A DNA stretch of 64,000 nt. Source: Lachnospiraceae bacterium UBA7205 (GTDB lineage Bacteria; Bacillota; Clostridia; Lachnospirales; Lachnospiraceae). Where the stretch lies: NCBI GenBank assembly GCA_002490665.1, contig DKUL01000003.1, forward strand, positions 69,779 to 133,778, given 5' to 3'. The notes beneath the pieces were generated by a model, which saw only the letters and a list, made by a program, of their open reading frames with translations, made no database searches and had not been told where the DNA came from. Positions 1 through 7,828 of this stretch are shown here, one piece after another. A program made the position numbers and the translations under genes. Each line of letters opens with the position of its first letter. Within the stretch, counting starts at the first letter, position 1.

Positions 1-294
1 GCGGTAGCGTGCAAGCACGTATGCCGCGGGAAGCGCCACGACGAGCAGTATGGCAAGGGCAAGCGCCGTCACCAGGATGGAGTTCATGAAATACTCGCCC
101 ATCTTTGCCTTCTCGAAGGCATCGATGAAATTCTGGAAATAGATGCCCTTTGGCAGTGTCCAGGGATTCCCGTAAAACTCGGAGTTTTCCTTGATGGAGG
201 CAAGAAATACCCATGCCACGGGAACGACGATGCTGATTGCAAGCGTCAGCAGGGCAACATAGATAAATAACTTATACAATTTGTTAAAACTCAT
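1..294 (-). CDS. Carbohydrate ABC transporter permease, MalG type (partial)
   Basis: The first 98 codons of a binding-protein-dependent sugar permease; the gene runs off the left edge. The start at 294 is preceded by AGGGAGGG. The N-terminus shows a short cytoplasmic segment, a hydrophobic helix (about residues 10-32), then the periplasmic-type loop with SIKENSEFYGNPW and NF, typical of the MalG/CUT1 second permease, and a second helix beginning near residue 70. It lies 15 bp downstream of the other permease (310-1209) and in the same direction as the binding protein, so the three form a sugar import operon. The EAA loop that contacts the ATPase lies outside the window. Family assignment is firm; substrate is unknown. 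Confidence 0.85.
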   Translation of the reverse strand, partial: MSFNKLYKLFIYVALLTLAISIVVPVAWVFLASIKENSEFYGNPWTLPKGIYFQNFIDAFEKAKMGEYFMNSILVTALALAILLVVALPAAYVLARYR

Positions 295-309
295 TTTGCT
301 ATCCCTCCC

Positions 310-1209
310 TTAAAATTCCAAAGGCTCTCTCTTGGTGACAAGGTTAATCAGCGCGGACAGTCCGAAGGAGAACAGGAACACAACGACACCGATTGCCATG
401 CCGTACCCATAGGAGGAGTTGGTGTAAGCCTGTTTGTACATGTAGCTTAGGAATACCTCCGTCGCCCCGTCAGGACCGCCGTTTGTGAGCGCCTTCACAA
501 TCAGGAAACTTAAATTGATGGAGCTAATCACAAAGAAAGTCAGGGTTGTTCTTACATTTGTCCAGATGAGCGGAAGCGTGATGGAGAAAAACTGTGTAAT
601 CCTGCTTGCGCCTTCCAGATTTGCCGATTCATAGAGGCTTTCGGGCACGCTTGCCATACTTGCCATGTACATGACCATGTAGTATCCGATTGCCTGCCAT
701 ATCATGGCAATCACCAGGCTGTAGATGACCAGCTTCTGGTCGCCCAGCCAGAGGATTGGTGTCTTTTCGCTTCCCCTGAAAATGGCGATGATGCTGTTGA
801 GGAGCCCGCTGTTCGGGTCATAGATTGCCGAAAAGATGGCAGAGATAACGACTACGGATAAAATGTTTGGTATGTAAAAAATAATCCGGAAGAAATTTTG
901 TCCTTTAATCTTTTCCCTGGACAGAATCGCCGCAAAAATCAAGGAGAGTGCCATGGTCACGATTGTCACGCAGACAATGAGGAGGACTGTATTCTGGAAC
1001 GAGCGGAAAAAGTTTGTGTCCTCCATCAGTATTTTAAAATTGTTCAGCCCGACAAACTGTTTGTTGTTGGAGTAGCCGCCCCACTTGTACAGGGACATCT
1101 TAAAGACGTTAAACGTGGGAATCAGCATAAAAATGATAAACAGTATGACTGCCGGCGCTACACAAATGGTAATGAAAATTGATCGTTCTTTTACCTTTTT
1201 CACATTCAC
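310..1209 (-). CDS. Carbohydrate ABC transporter permease, MalF/UgpA type
   Basis: A 299-residue inner-membrane permease of the CUT1 sugar importer family, usual length. About six hydrophobic helices are visible, the first at residues 11-33, followed by the loop with SLYKWGG and FVGLNNF that is typical of MalF/UgpA proteins. The cytoplasmic EAA-like motif (ESANLEGASR near residue 190, followed by FFSITLPLIW) is the expected ATPase contact site. It sits between the lipoprotein binding protein (1272-2693) and the second permease (1-294). No ATPase gene is nearby; such systems in Firmicutes commonly share an MsmX-type ATPase encoded elsewhere, which is an inference here. Confidence 0.9.
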   Translation of the reverse strand: MNVKKVKERSIFITICVAPAVILFIIFMLIPTFNVFKMSLYKWGGYSNNKQFVGLNNFKILMEDTNFFRSFQNTVLLIVCVTIVTMALSLIFAAILSREKIKGQNFFRIIFYIPNILSVVVISAIFSAIYDPNSGLLNSIIAIFRGSEKTPILWLGDQKLVIYSLVIAMIWQAIGYYMVMYMASMASVPESLYESANLEGASRITQFFSITLPLIWTNVRTTLTFFVISSINLSFLIVKALTNGGPDGATEVFLSYMYKQAYTNSSYGYGMAIGVVVFLFSFGLSALINLVTKREPLEF

Positions 1210-1223
1210 ACCTCCAATTTTTG

Positions 1224-1256
1224 AAAAAAAAGCACCCCAAAGGCGGAAACCTTTGG
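1224..1256 (-). terminator. Intergenic stem-loop with T-run between binding protein and permeases
   Basis: On the minus strand a 7-bp stem (CCAAAGG at 1250-1256 and CCTTTGG at 1237-1243, loop of 6) is followed by an 8-base T-run (A-run 1224-1231 on the plus strand). Placed between the binding-protein gene and its permeases, it probably works as a partial terminator or 3'-end protector, giving more binding protein than permease. Confidence 0.7.
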
Positions 1257-1271
1257 AGCGCTCCTAAAACC

Positions 1272-2693
1272 TTATTCCATTGCCGCTCTCAATTTGTCAC
1301 TTGCTTCCTCGACAGCTGCCTGCCATTCTGCAACAGTCTTATCGCCGCTTACGATACTGTTGACTGTTCCGCACAGGGTATCGAGCATGTTGACGCCTTC
1401 TACCGGTGCAGTGGATGCAAAGCCGCCCATGACAGCGGAAGCGCCGTTGTCATAGATGCTGTAGAACATCTTGTTGTCGCCTTCCAGGCTGTCGCTGATG
1501 CCGGTGATTGGCTGGATTGCCGTTGACTTTGCGAAAATCTGTGCAGCCTCGTCGGAGTACATATATGCCACGAATTCCTTTGCCATATCCTGGTTCTGTG
1601 CTGCTGCCGGAATCCACATCTGCTCGAACCAGCAGAAGGAACATCCGGAACCGCCTGCATTCACTGACGGGATTGCCATGAATCCCCATTCAAATCCGTC
1701 AGCCCTCGGCGCTTCTGCCATCTCGCCCGGAAGCCATGTTCCGTTCGGGCAGAAGAGTGCCTTGTTGTCAAGAATCAGCTGCTGGTTCTTGGTAAAGTTG
1801 TCGTTGTTTGCATTGGCAACTGTTGTGCCTTCTGTATATTTTGCAAGCTGTCCGATTAGTTCAAATACTTTGGTCGCTTCGCCGCTTTCCCAGATGCCAT
1901 CCTCATACGTCATGCAGCTGTTAAAGAAATCAGCACCGCCGGATGATGCCAGTGCCGCGTATGTAAATGCGTCAAAGTAACCGGTTGTTGGATAAGTAAA
2001 GAGGGCGATTCCTTCGTCGGCTGCCTTGTCGGCAAGTCCCCACATCTCATCCCATGTCGTAGGTACGTCCCAGCCTTTCTCCTTGAACAATCCTGCATTG
2101 TAGAACAGTCCGCATGGGCTGTAGAACATTGGTGCGTAGTAGGTTACGCCATCGCCATATGGGTTGGTTGCCAGTGTGTCAAGGAAACCAGGAACGATTT
2201 TGTCACGGACTGTGATGTTCTCGCCCGGAACATTCATGTCAAGGACATCCGTCAGCGGAAGAAGCGCCTTTTCTTTTGTCAGCGTTTCCGTCAGGGCTGC
2301 CTCGCGTCCGGTTGCAAGATGTACCACATCCGGATAATCCCCGGCTTTCATCGCAGGGCTGATGACATCCTCGATTTTCTTGTCAATGGTGAGCTCCACG
2401 GTCACGCCGGGATGGGAAGCCTCAAAAGCGGCAACAACCTCCGTCCACATGTCTGCACCATATCCGCCTTCAAAAGCGGCTACCTTTAAGGTCTGCTCCT
2501 CGACCGCCGGCGCTGCGTCCCCGGTGTCCGTGGGAGTCTGCTCGGCGGGTGCGTCAGTCGTGTTTGACGCCGCCGTGTTGTCTGCAGGAGCGCTGTCTGT
2601 GGCAGGCGCCTTGTCAGAGCTGCCGCACCCTGCAAGAAGTGATGTAGCCATGGCAGCTACAAGTAACGATGAAAGTACTTTTTTCTTTTTCAT
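1272..2693 (-). CDS. Sugar ABC transporter substrate-binding lipoprotein
   Basis: A 473-residue family 1 extracellular solute-binding protein. The start at 2693 was chosen because AAAGGGAGGG lies just upstream and the protein then begins with a classic lipoprotein signal (MKKKK, hydrophobic core, lipobox LAGC with Cys23). A low-complexity Ala/Thr/Asp linker (residues about 25-65) precedes the folded domain, which opens with LKVAAFEGGYGADMWTEVV and has the DYPDVVHLATGRE region of CUT1 binding proteins. Upstream in-frame sequence would only add an AT-rich, non-signal extension. It is the first gene of the minus-strand transport operon, divergent from an AraC-type regulator that may control it. 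Confidence 0.92.
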   Translation of the reverse strand: MKKKKVLSSLLVAAMATSLLAGCGSSDKAPATDSAPADNTAASNTTDAPAEQTPTDTGDAAPAVEEQTLKVAAFEGGYGADMWTEVVAAFEASHPGVTVELTIDKKIEDVISPAMKAGDYPDVVHLATGREAALTETLTKEKALLPLTDVLDMNVPGENITVRDKIVPGFLDTLATNPYGDGVTYYAPMFYSPCGLFYNAGLFKEKGWDVPTTWDEMWGLADKAADEGIALFTYPTTGYFDAFTYAALASSGGADFFNSCMTYEDGIWESGEATKVFELIGQLAKYTEGTTVANANNDNFTKNQQLILDNKALFCPNGTWLPGEMAEAPRADGFEWGFMAIPSVNAGGSGCSFCWFEQMWIPAAAQNQDMAKEFVAYMYSDEAAQIFAKSTAIQPITGISDSLEGDNKMFYSIYDNGASAVMGGFASTAPVEGVNMLDTLCGTVNSIVSGDKTVAEWQAAVEEASDKLRAAME

Positions 2694-2831
2694 ATAAATT
2701 CCCTCCCTTTTATATTTAAGGATATGTTTCCGCAATCCAGCATATACGTGCAGGATTTTTGGAAATACTTTGGTGGCTGGCATAAAGTGCTGTGATTTGC
2801 CATTACTGGTTTTGTTATGTAGTATATGTTT

Positions 2832-2860
2832 AGTATAGTAAAAACATATGGCAGAATCAA
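2832..2860 (-). promoter_or_regulatory. Sigma-A-like promoter for the sugar ABC operon
   Basis: On the minus strand TTGATT (2855-2860) is followed by a 17-bp spacer and TATACT (2832-2837). It would start transcription near 2825 and leave about 130 nt of leader before the binding-protein gene. Hexamers and spacing are seen directly; activity is inferred. Confidence 0.6.
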
Positions 2861-3096
2861 TCTGATTGTTGCTTGGAATTTTATATATCTTGCTTTTATA
2901 CATCTTTTTTTAAAATACGTAGCACCAATTACTGGAAATTGTATATAATGTACATTTAATTTTTGTATATTCCATATTTCTATACATAATATCAAAAAGA
3001 AAACAGGCTGCCGAAAAAAAATCCGTTTTGGGGATGTGAGGGATAGACAAAATGGACAGGACGGCTTTTTTAGAAATCTTTAGATTTTTTCGGATG

Positions 3097-3125
3097 TGGA
3101 CAAAAAGTATAAATTCTGTTATATT
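3097..3125 (+). promoter_or_regulatory. Sigma-A-like promoter for the AraC-type regulator
   Basis: TGGACA (3097-3102), 17-bp spacer, TATATT (3120-3125), about 45 bp upstream of the chosen start codon at 3174. Confidence 0.5.
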
Positions 3126-3173
3126 TTTTATAGGATTGTTTTTTGTATTGGAATGTCTGGAGGAAAAGGGCTT

Positions 3174-4031
3174 ATGGGAAACACAAGGCATTGTATAGAG
3201 GGCAGCAAACCTTCGAGTTTTGATGCCCTGAAGCTTTTATATGTGTCCACGTCAAAATATGAGGGAGACTGGCAGAGCATCCTGCACTCGCATCCGTTCA
3301 GCGAGCTGTTTTATGTCGTGGACGGCAAAGGTTCATTTGTCACGGAGGGGATGGAGTTTCCGGTGTGTAAAAATGACATGGTTATCATCAACCCGCATGT
3401 GCTGCACACGGAAAAGTCGCTTCCCACGACACCGTTGGAGTATATCGCGCTCGGGATAGACGGGCTTTCGTTTTCATTTGAAAACATGACCCCGGTGCAG
3501 GATGGCGTATACATGCAGACTGCGTCGGGCGGCGTGTATAAATATAATACACAGAGTTCGTATGTGTATGCCTACCTGAATATCATGCTCGAGGAGCTGT
3601 CGCGCAAAGAGGACAATTACGAGGCAGTGTGCCGAAACCTCCTGGAAGTGATTATGATTTGCATGCTCCGAAACAATAATCTGGACATCGTGCAGAACAG
3701 CAATGCCCTGCTGAACAGGGAATGCACCCAGATTAAAAATTACCTGGACGCAAACTATGCGGAGAACATTACCCTGGATATGCTGGCGTCACTCTCGCAT
3801 ATGAACAAATATTACATGGCGCATGCATTCACGAAATACATAGGGGTATCGCCCATTACATACCTGCTCCAGAAACGGATTCAGGAGGGAAAATCCCTGC
3901 TGGAATCCACGTCATACTCCATATCGCAGATTTCGGACACGCTTGGATTTTCCTCACAGTCGTATTTTTCGCAGGCGTTTAAGAAGGCCACCGGAAAGAC
4001 ACCCGTCCAGTACCGGAAAGACCTGAAGTAA
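3174..4031 (+). CDS. AraC-family transcriptional regulator with N-terminal cupin
   Basis: A 285-residue regulator. The start at 3174 has GGAGG ten bases upstream; an in-frame start 26 codons earlier overlaps the predicted promoter and is unlikely. Residues about 25-110 form a cupin-like sugar-sensing domain (LHSHPFSELFYVVDGKG, then PHVLHTE). Residues about 183-285 carry the two helix-turn-helix motifs of AraC/XylS proteins, ending FSSQSYFSQAFKKATGKTPVQYR, the family signature. It is divergent from the sugar ABC operon, so local control of that transporter in response to its sugar is the likely role. Confidence 0.9.
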   Translation: MGNTRHCIEGSKPSSFDALKLLYVSTSKYEGDWQSILHSHPFSELFYVVDGKGSFVTEGMEFPVCKNDMVIINPHVLHTEKSLPTTPLEYIALGIDGLSFSFENMTPVQDGVYMQTASGGVYKYNTQSSYVYAYLNIMLEELSRKEDNYEAVCRNLLEVIMICMLRNNNLDIVQNSNALLNRECTQIKNYLDANYAENITLDMLASLSHMNKYYMAHAFTKYIGVSPITYLLQKRIQEGKSLLESTSYSISQISDTLGFSSQSYFSQAFKKATGKTPVQYRKDLK

Positions 4032-4154
4032 CCGTTCAGCCTTTGGCTTTTGTTGCACGACTTTTTAGTGGACTTTTGTAGTTTTATGGTGTAAACTGAA
4101 AGGTAATATGTACTGTGCCTTTTGGCACGGCAGGACTGTAGCTGATACAAAGGA

Positions 4155-5273
4155 GTGAGGATACTGATAACAAGAAGATATGTGAGGTCACGCTCATTAA
4201 AGGAAGAAATGGTGATTGACCAGGCGATAGTGGACAGGGCGGGGAGAATCCTGATATCAAGAAATACGGTGCTGGATTCCTACCATATTATGTCGCTTAT
4301 CAAGATGGGGGTTCCCGGCGTATATATACGCGAAGGGGAAGAGGACGAGGAGCCGCAGGACACAAAGGAAAAGGATGTTGTGATTGCGCCTGCGGTGCAG
4401 AAGGAAATAGACAAGAAAACGGTGCAGGACAGGGCGAAGGTCAATCTGTCCGAGAGCGTCAAGGCAAGGGTGGCAGAAGGAATACAGTACCTGTACAATG
4501 ATACGGTTTCAGAGAGCTTTACGGCGACGACCAGGAGCATCACGGATGATTTGATGCGGGCGATATCCGACAATGACGCGATTGCGGTCGATATCAGCAC
4601 GCTCAAGATTAGTGACGAGTACACATTTAAGCACAGCGTGGATGTCGCCACCATGGGGATGATTGTCGCGAAGAAGCACGGACTGAGCGAGCAGGAGGTC
4701 TATGAGCTTGGCATTTCGGGGCTCCTTCACGATGTCGGGAAATCCAAGATACCAAATGAAATACTGAATAAGGCGGGAAAGCTGACAGATGAAGAGTTTA
4801 TGATGATGAAACAGCACTCGCTATTCGGCTACCAGATATTAAAGGAAAAAGAGGATCTGTCCAACCCGATTAAACTGGGTGTCTTACAGCACCATGAGAA
4901 AATGAACGGCAAGGGCTATCCGATGGGGGTGTCTGCCGAGAAGATTAACCTGTTTGCGCGGATTATCTCGGTTGCGGACATCTATGATGCGCTGGTGACC
5001 GAGCGGCCATACAAGAAGCCGTTTTCCCCGCGGGATGCGGTGGAGATGATTATGTCCCTGACGGAGGAGCTTGACATCAATGTCATGAGAAGCTTTCTGG
5101 AGAGCGTGATTCTCTATCCGGTCGGGACAGACGTGGAACTTAGCACCGGCGAGCGGGCAAGGGTAATCGAAAACAATTCCAAGTATGTTTTGCGCCCGAA
5201 GGTGATCGGGCTAAAAACCGGAAAAACATATGACCTTTCAGAACTGGCAAATGCGAGCATTGTCATACTATAG
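4155..5273 (+). CDS. HD-GYP domain protein (probable cyclic-di-GMP phosphodiesterase)
   Basis: About 372 residues. The N-terminal part (EEMVIDQAIVDRAGRILISR, then GVPGVYIREG) is the short domain usually found ahead of HD-GYP domains in Clostridia. The HD-GYP domain covers about residues 155-300 with HSVDVA near 160, the metal-binding HDVGK at 192-196, KIPNEIL, and HHEKMNGKGYP at 246-256, so the metal ligands and the GYP signature are intact. Family members hydrolyse cyclic-di-GMP. The start is uncertain: the GTG at 4155 directly abuts AAAGGA, and a non-ATG start slightly downstream is possible. The next gene starts 21 bp later and is probably co-transcribed. Confidence 0.88.
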   Translation: MRILITRRYVRSRSLKEEMVIDQAIVDRAGRILISRNTVLDSYHIMSLIKMGVPGVYIREGEEDEEPQDTKEKDVVIAPAVQKEIDKKTVQDRAKVNLSESVKARVAEGIQYLYNDTVSESFTATTRSITDDLMRAISDNDAIAVDISTLKISDEYTFKHSVDVATMGMIVAKKHGLSEQEVYELGISGLLHDVGKSKIPNEILNKAGKLTDEEFMMMKQHSLFGYQILKEKEDLSNPIKLGVLQHHEKMNGKGYPMGVSAEKINLFARIISVADIYDALVTERPYKKPFSPRDAVEMIMSLTEELDINVMRSFLESVILYPVGTDVELSTGERARVIENNSKYVLRPKVIGLKTGKTYDLSELANASIVIL

Positions 5274-5294
5274 ACCAAAGGGGGCTTTGCACCA

Positions 5295-6515
5295 ATGTTT
5301 TTTCTGAAAAAAAGAATACAGAGAGGGATATGCATGCTTCTGGCGGGCATGATGCTGGCAGTGTGCTGTGCGGCAGCTCCGTCAGGCAGTGTGGCGGCGG
5401 CAGACGCGTCTGTCCTGCCAATGTACAGGCGGGCGGTTGATTTTCCGGCGGGAGACCTGTCACGGCTGGCACAGGTAATCCGGCGGGCGCAGTGCGGGGA
5501 ACCGATTACGATTGGGTTTCTGGGCGGCTCCATCACAGAGGGACGCGGGGCAGCCAATATTCAGGACTGTTATGTCTCACAGGTTTACAAGTGGTGGTGT
5601 GGTGCGTTTCCGCAGGCAGAGACTACGGTGGTCAATGCGGGAATAGGCGGCACATCCTCCTATCTGGGCGTACACCGTGTGGACACTGAGCTTCTCGTGC
5701 ACCAGCCGGATCTGGTATTTATCGAGTTTGCCGTCAATGACACCTTTACGGAATTCTGCATGAACAGCTATGAGAACCTGATTCGGAAAGTGCTGATGGC
5801 AGACAGCAGTCCCGCGCTTGTTCTGCTGTTTGCGGCGAATTCGGACGGCAACAGCTCGCAGGCAGTGGAGGCGGCGCTGGGGCAGTATTACGAGCTGCCG
5901 ATGATAAGCTATGGAAATGCAGTGATTCCCGAGGTGGCGGCAGGAAGCTTTATGTGGCACGAGATTGCGGAGGATACGGTACACCCGAACAATATGGGAC
6001 ACGCCATTTTTGCAAGTCTTATCACGACATTTCTGGAGGATGTCCGTGCCAGGATTGACCAGATATCGGTCAGCCCCGAGCGTCTGCAAAGATACGGGCT
6101 TCCGGATCCGGTGACGCCGCAGATATATCAGGATGCGCATATCGAAAATGCGGCAACGATTACACCGGTTGCCATGACCGGGTATGGCATCTATGACTTT
6201 AACTATCATTTTACGGACAACTGGTATTCCATGGAGGACGGCTCGTTCCTGTCATTTTCCGTGGAGGCATCCAATATCGGCGTGATTTACCAGAGGACGG
6301 TGGAGGGCACGTTCGGGCAGTACGATGTGTATGTTGATGGCGTGTATGTGAAGACACTCGACGGTAATTATGTCGAGTTTTACGGAACAGAGACGGAGGC
6401 GGAGGCGCTGTATGCCTCGCCGGACGGCAGTACGGCGGCACATGTGGTAACGATCGTCAAAAATCCGCAGTCCGCAAATGTTGACTTTGTATTAATTGGT
6501 TTATTGCTGAGCTGA
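5295..6515 (+). CDS. Secreted SGNH/GDSL-family hydrolase
   Basis: A 406-residue exported protein: positively charged start, hydrophobic core and AAAP/AAA cleavage region give a signal peptide of about 35 residues. The SGNH blocks are present in order: block I GGSITEG with Ser about 79, block II Gly in NAGIGGTSS near 114, block III Asn in EFAVND near 148, block V DTVHPNNMGH with Asp227 and His230. This fold includes carbohydrate acetyl-esterases, so removal of acetyl groups from polysaccharide is plausible but not shown. The C-terminal about 120 residues look like a beta-sandwich accessory domain. AAAGGGGG precedes the start. The stop codon lies inside a palindromic repeat. Confidence 0.85.
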   Translation: MFFLKKRIQRGICMLLAGMMLAVCCAAAPSGSVAAADASVLPMYRRAVDFPAGDLSRLAQVIRRAQCGEPITIGFLGGSITEGRGAANIQDCYVSQVYKWWCGAFPQAETTVVNAGIGGTSSYLGVHRVDTELLVHQPDLVFIEFAVNDTFTEFCMNSYENLIRKVLMADSSPALVLLFAANSDGNSSQAVEAALGQYYELPMISYGNAVIPEVAAGSFMWHEIAEDTVHPNNMGHAIFASLITTFLEDVRARIDQISVSPERLQRYGLPDPVTPQIYQDAHIENAATITPVAMTGYGIYDFNYHFTDNWYSMEDGSFLSFSVEASNIGVIYQRTVEGTFGQYDVYVDGVYVKTLDGNYVEFYGTETEAEALYASPDGSTAAHVVTIVKNPQSANVDFVLIGLLLS

Positions 6516-6596
6516 CATATTTCATCTGGACGCCCGTGTGCAATCGAGTAGGGGAATGACCTTCTCCACTACTCGCTGTGCCGGGCGTCCGTCAGC
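6511..6596. repeat. Palindromic repeat family A, copy 1 (with nested family B hairpin)
   Basis: A 32-bp motif at 6511-6542 (begins GCTGACATATTTCAT, ends GGACGCCCGTGTGCA) faces an inverted partial copy CGGGCGTCCGTCAGC at 6582-6596, giving a long imperfect hairpin. Its loop holds a second inverted repeat, CGAGTAG...CTACTCG (6545-6575). The unit overlaps the stop codon of the SGNH hydrolase. Confidence 0.75.
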
Positions 6597-6598
6597 TT

Positions 6599-6630
6599 GC
6601 TGACATATTTCATCTGGACGCCCGTGTGCA
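6599..6630. repeat. Palindromic repeat family A, copy 2
   Basis: An exact second copy of the 32-bp motif found at 6511-6542, in the same orientation and without its inverted partner. A third, inverted copy with two differences lies at 59195-59226. Confidence 0.75.
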
Positions 6631-6631
6631 T

Positions 6632-6665
6632 AAAAAGGAGCTGTCGAAACTGACAGCCCCTTTTT
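6632..6665. terminator. Bidirectional terminator
   Basis: AAAAAGG-A-GCTGTC (6632-6645) pairs with GACAGC-C-CCTTTTT (6652-6665), one mismatch, with A/T tracts on both sides. It separates the convergent SGNH hydrolase and cold-shock genes. Confidence 0.8.
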
Positions 6666-6771
6666 GGGTCTCATAGCACATCTTAATCCTGTAAAACAAT
6701 AGCTGATTTCAAAATATAAATATATATAAGAAAGGCACATCGAAACTAGATTAAATGACCTATAAGGATTC

Positions 6772-6972
6772 TTATAATTTGGTTACATTGACCGCCTGGG
6801 GACCTTTTTCGCCATTTACGATCTCGAACGTAACGTCAGCGCCCTCGTCGAGTGACTTGAAGCCTTCCATTAAAAGCCCTGAGTAATGTACGAATACATC
6901 ATTTCCGGACTCGTCAGAGATAAAGCCGTATCCCTTCTGGTTATTGAACCATTTTACTGTACCTTTGTTCAT
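6772..6972 (-). CDS. Cold-shock protein, CspA family
   Basis: A 66-residue single cold-shock domain, the usual length. It opens MNKGTVKWFN and has both RNA-binding motifs, KGYGFI (RNP1) and VFVHYS (RNP2), so nucleic-acid chaperone function is expected. The start at 6972 has GGAGG at the proper distance; the five-residue upstream extension in frame is not needed. The gene is monocistronic, bounded by a terminator downstream, and has a hairpin in its leader. Confidence 0.96.
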   Translation of the reverse strand: MNKGTVKWFNNQKGYGFISDESGNDVFVHYSGLLMEGFKSLDEGADVTFEIVNGEKGPQAVNVTKL

Positions 6973-7012
6973 AGTAGATACCTCCAAAATATATTAAGTT
7001 AAGTACTACAGG

Positions 7013-7026
7013 TGCCCGAAAGGGCA
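7013..7026 (-). promoter_or_regulatory. Stem-loop in cold-shock mRNA leader
   Basis: TGCCC (7013-7017), a four-base loop, GGGCA (7022-7026), about 40 nt upstream of the cold-shock start codon. Structured leaders are common in csp mRNAs; thermosensing here is only inferred. Confidence 0.4.
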
Positions 7027-7106
7027 TGTGTTTCCTGCAACAGTTATAGGATATCACAGCGTCTTACAAAAGTAAAGTGCAAATCAGGGATAAAATAAAA
7101 ATAACG

Positions 7107-7135
7107 TTGACAAGGAGGAAGGAAAGTCATATAAT
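7107..7135 (+). promoter_or_regulatory. Consensus sigma-A promoter of the feo operon
   Basis: Perfect TTGACA (7107-7112), 17-bp spacer, perfect TATAAT (7130-7135). Transcription would start at about 7142, directly in the first DtxR-like operator, so a strong promoter shut off by an iron-loaded repressor is the expected arrangement. Confidence 0.85.
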
Positions 7136-7140
7136 AATAT

Positions 7141-7160
7141 ATAGTTAGCGAACACTAACT
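7141..7160. promoter_or_regulatory. DtxR/IdeR-like operator 1
   Basis: AGTTAG (7143-7148) and CTAACT (7155-7160) form a perfect inverted repeat right at the predicted transcription start. The TTAG...CTAA core matches the general form of iron-dependent DtxR-family boxes; the regulator itself is not in the window. Confidence 0.65.
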
Positions 7161-7174
7161 TCTGTAAAAAATAA

Positions 7175-7208
7175 GGATGTCTGGTGAAATCCGGCATCCG
7201 TTGTTTTT
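7175..7208 (+). terminator. Stem-loop plus T-run in the feo leader
   Basis: GGATGTC (7175-7181) pairs with GGCATCC (7193-7199), extended past one mismatch, followed by TTGTTTTT. It sits between operators 1 and 2 and ahead of the first feoA, so it could attenuate the upstream promoter. Confidence 0.6.
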
Positions 7209-7213
7209 CACAT

Positions 7214-7233
7214 ATAGTTAGTGAAAACTAATA
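7214..7233. promoter_or_regulatory. DtxR/IdeR-like operator 2
   Basis: TTAGT (7218-7222), GAAA, ACTAA (7227-7231): perfect inverted repeat in the same ATAGTTAGT context as operator 1, 25 bp upstream of the first feoA. Confidence 0.65.
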
Positions 7234-7256
7234 CATATCCAAAGGAAGGTGAATGC

Positions 7257-7469
7257 ATGATGCCGCTTACATTAGCAGAAGTCGGAGAGGAAAATGTCAT
7301 CAGGAAAATCGGGGGAAAACAGGAAGTTAAGACACATCTGGAAAACCTCGGTTTTGTCGTGGGAGGGGTGGTCACGGTAATAAACGCCATCGGGGGAAAT
7401 GTTATTGTGAACGTGAAGGATTCCCGGATTGCGGTCAGCAAGGAGATGGCGCAGAAGATTATGGTCTGA
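7257..7469 (+). CDS. feoA: FeoA-family protein (first copy)
   Basis: A 70-residue SH3-like FeoA protein (MMPLTLAEVGEENVIRKIGG, LENLGFVVGG, VNVKDSRIAVSKEMAQKIMV), a cytoplasmic partner of the FeoB ferrous-iron channel. The start at 7257 follows AAAGGAAGG by seven bases; a longer in-frame form beginning upstream overlaps operator 2 and is rejected. It is followed by a second, divergent feoA and then feoB. Doubling of FeoA ahead of FeoB is a recurring arrangement in Clostridia. Confidence 0.88.
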   Translation: MMPLTLAEVGEENVIRKIGGKQEVKTHLENLGFVVGGVVTVINAIGGNVIVNVKDSRIAVSKEMAQKIMV

Positions 7470-7538
7470 GTAAAACATTAAGAAATCTTCGGCAGTAAAA
7501 ACGCTGCAAGGCGTTAATGAAAGGAGTGTAGTTATCAA

Positions 7539-7760
7539 ATGAAGACACTGAAAGAATCAAGGGTCGGTGATACCGTCCGGGTGGTGAAGCTCCACGGTGA
7601 GGGCGCAGTCAAACGACGGATCATGGACATGGGACTGACAAAAGGCGTGGATGTGCAGGTCCGCAAGGTGGCACCTCTGGGCGATCCGATTGAAGTGACC
7701 GTCCGCGGTTATGAACTTTCCGTCCGGAAAGCGGATGCGGAAATGATTGAGGTTGACTGA
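7539..7760 (+). CDS. feoA: FeoA-family protein (second copy)
   Basis: 73 residues with the standard FeoA pattern: MKTLKESRVGDTVRVVKLHGEG, RRIMDMGLTKGVDVQVRKVAPLGDP, ending VRGYELSVRKADAEMIEV. It is closer to canonical FeoA than the first copy, and GAAAGGAG lies upstream of its ATG. It probably regulates the FeoB G domain or helps assemble the transporter. It is separated from feoB by 68 bp carrying a third DtxR-like operator, so feoB may also be transcribed separately. Confidence 0.92.
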   Translation: MKTLKESRVGDTVRVVKLHGEGAVKRRIMDMGLTKGVDVQVRKVAPLGDPIEVTVRGYELSVRKADAEMIEVD

Positions 7761-7790
7761 CGGGGGTATCCCCTTTATTTTCAGCCAGAT

Positions 7791-7808
7791 AGTTAGTTAA
7801 AACTAATA
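7791..7808. promoter_or_regulatory. DtxR/IdeR-like operator 3, upstream of feoB
   Basis: TTAGT (7793-7797) and ACTAA (7802-7806) with a 4-bp spacer, in the same ATAGTTAGT context as operators 1 and 2, 22 bp before the feoB start. Confidence 0.6.
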
Positions 7809-7828
7809 TAAAGAAGGAGAGGAAAACT

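Larger units (their letters stand above)
2694..3173. other. Divergent intergenic control region
   Basis: 480 bp of AT-rich DNA between the binding-protein gene and the AraC-type regulator. Apart from the two outward promoters listed separately, I see no credible gene; the reading frames here lack ribosome binding sites and are low complexity. It is the natural place for operators of the adjacent AraC protein, but I could not pick out a clear direct repeat. Confidence 0.5.
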
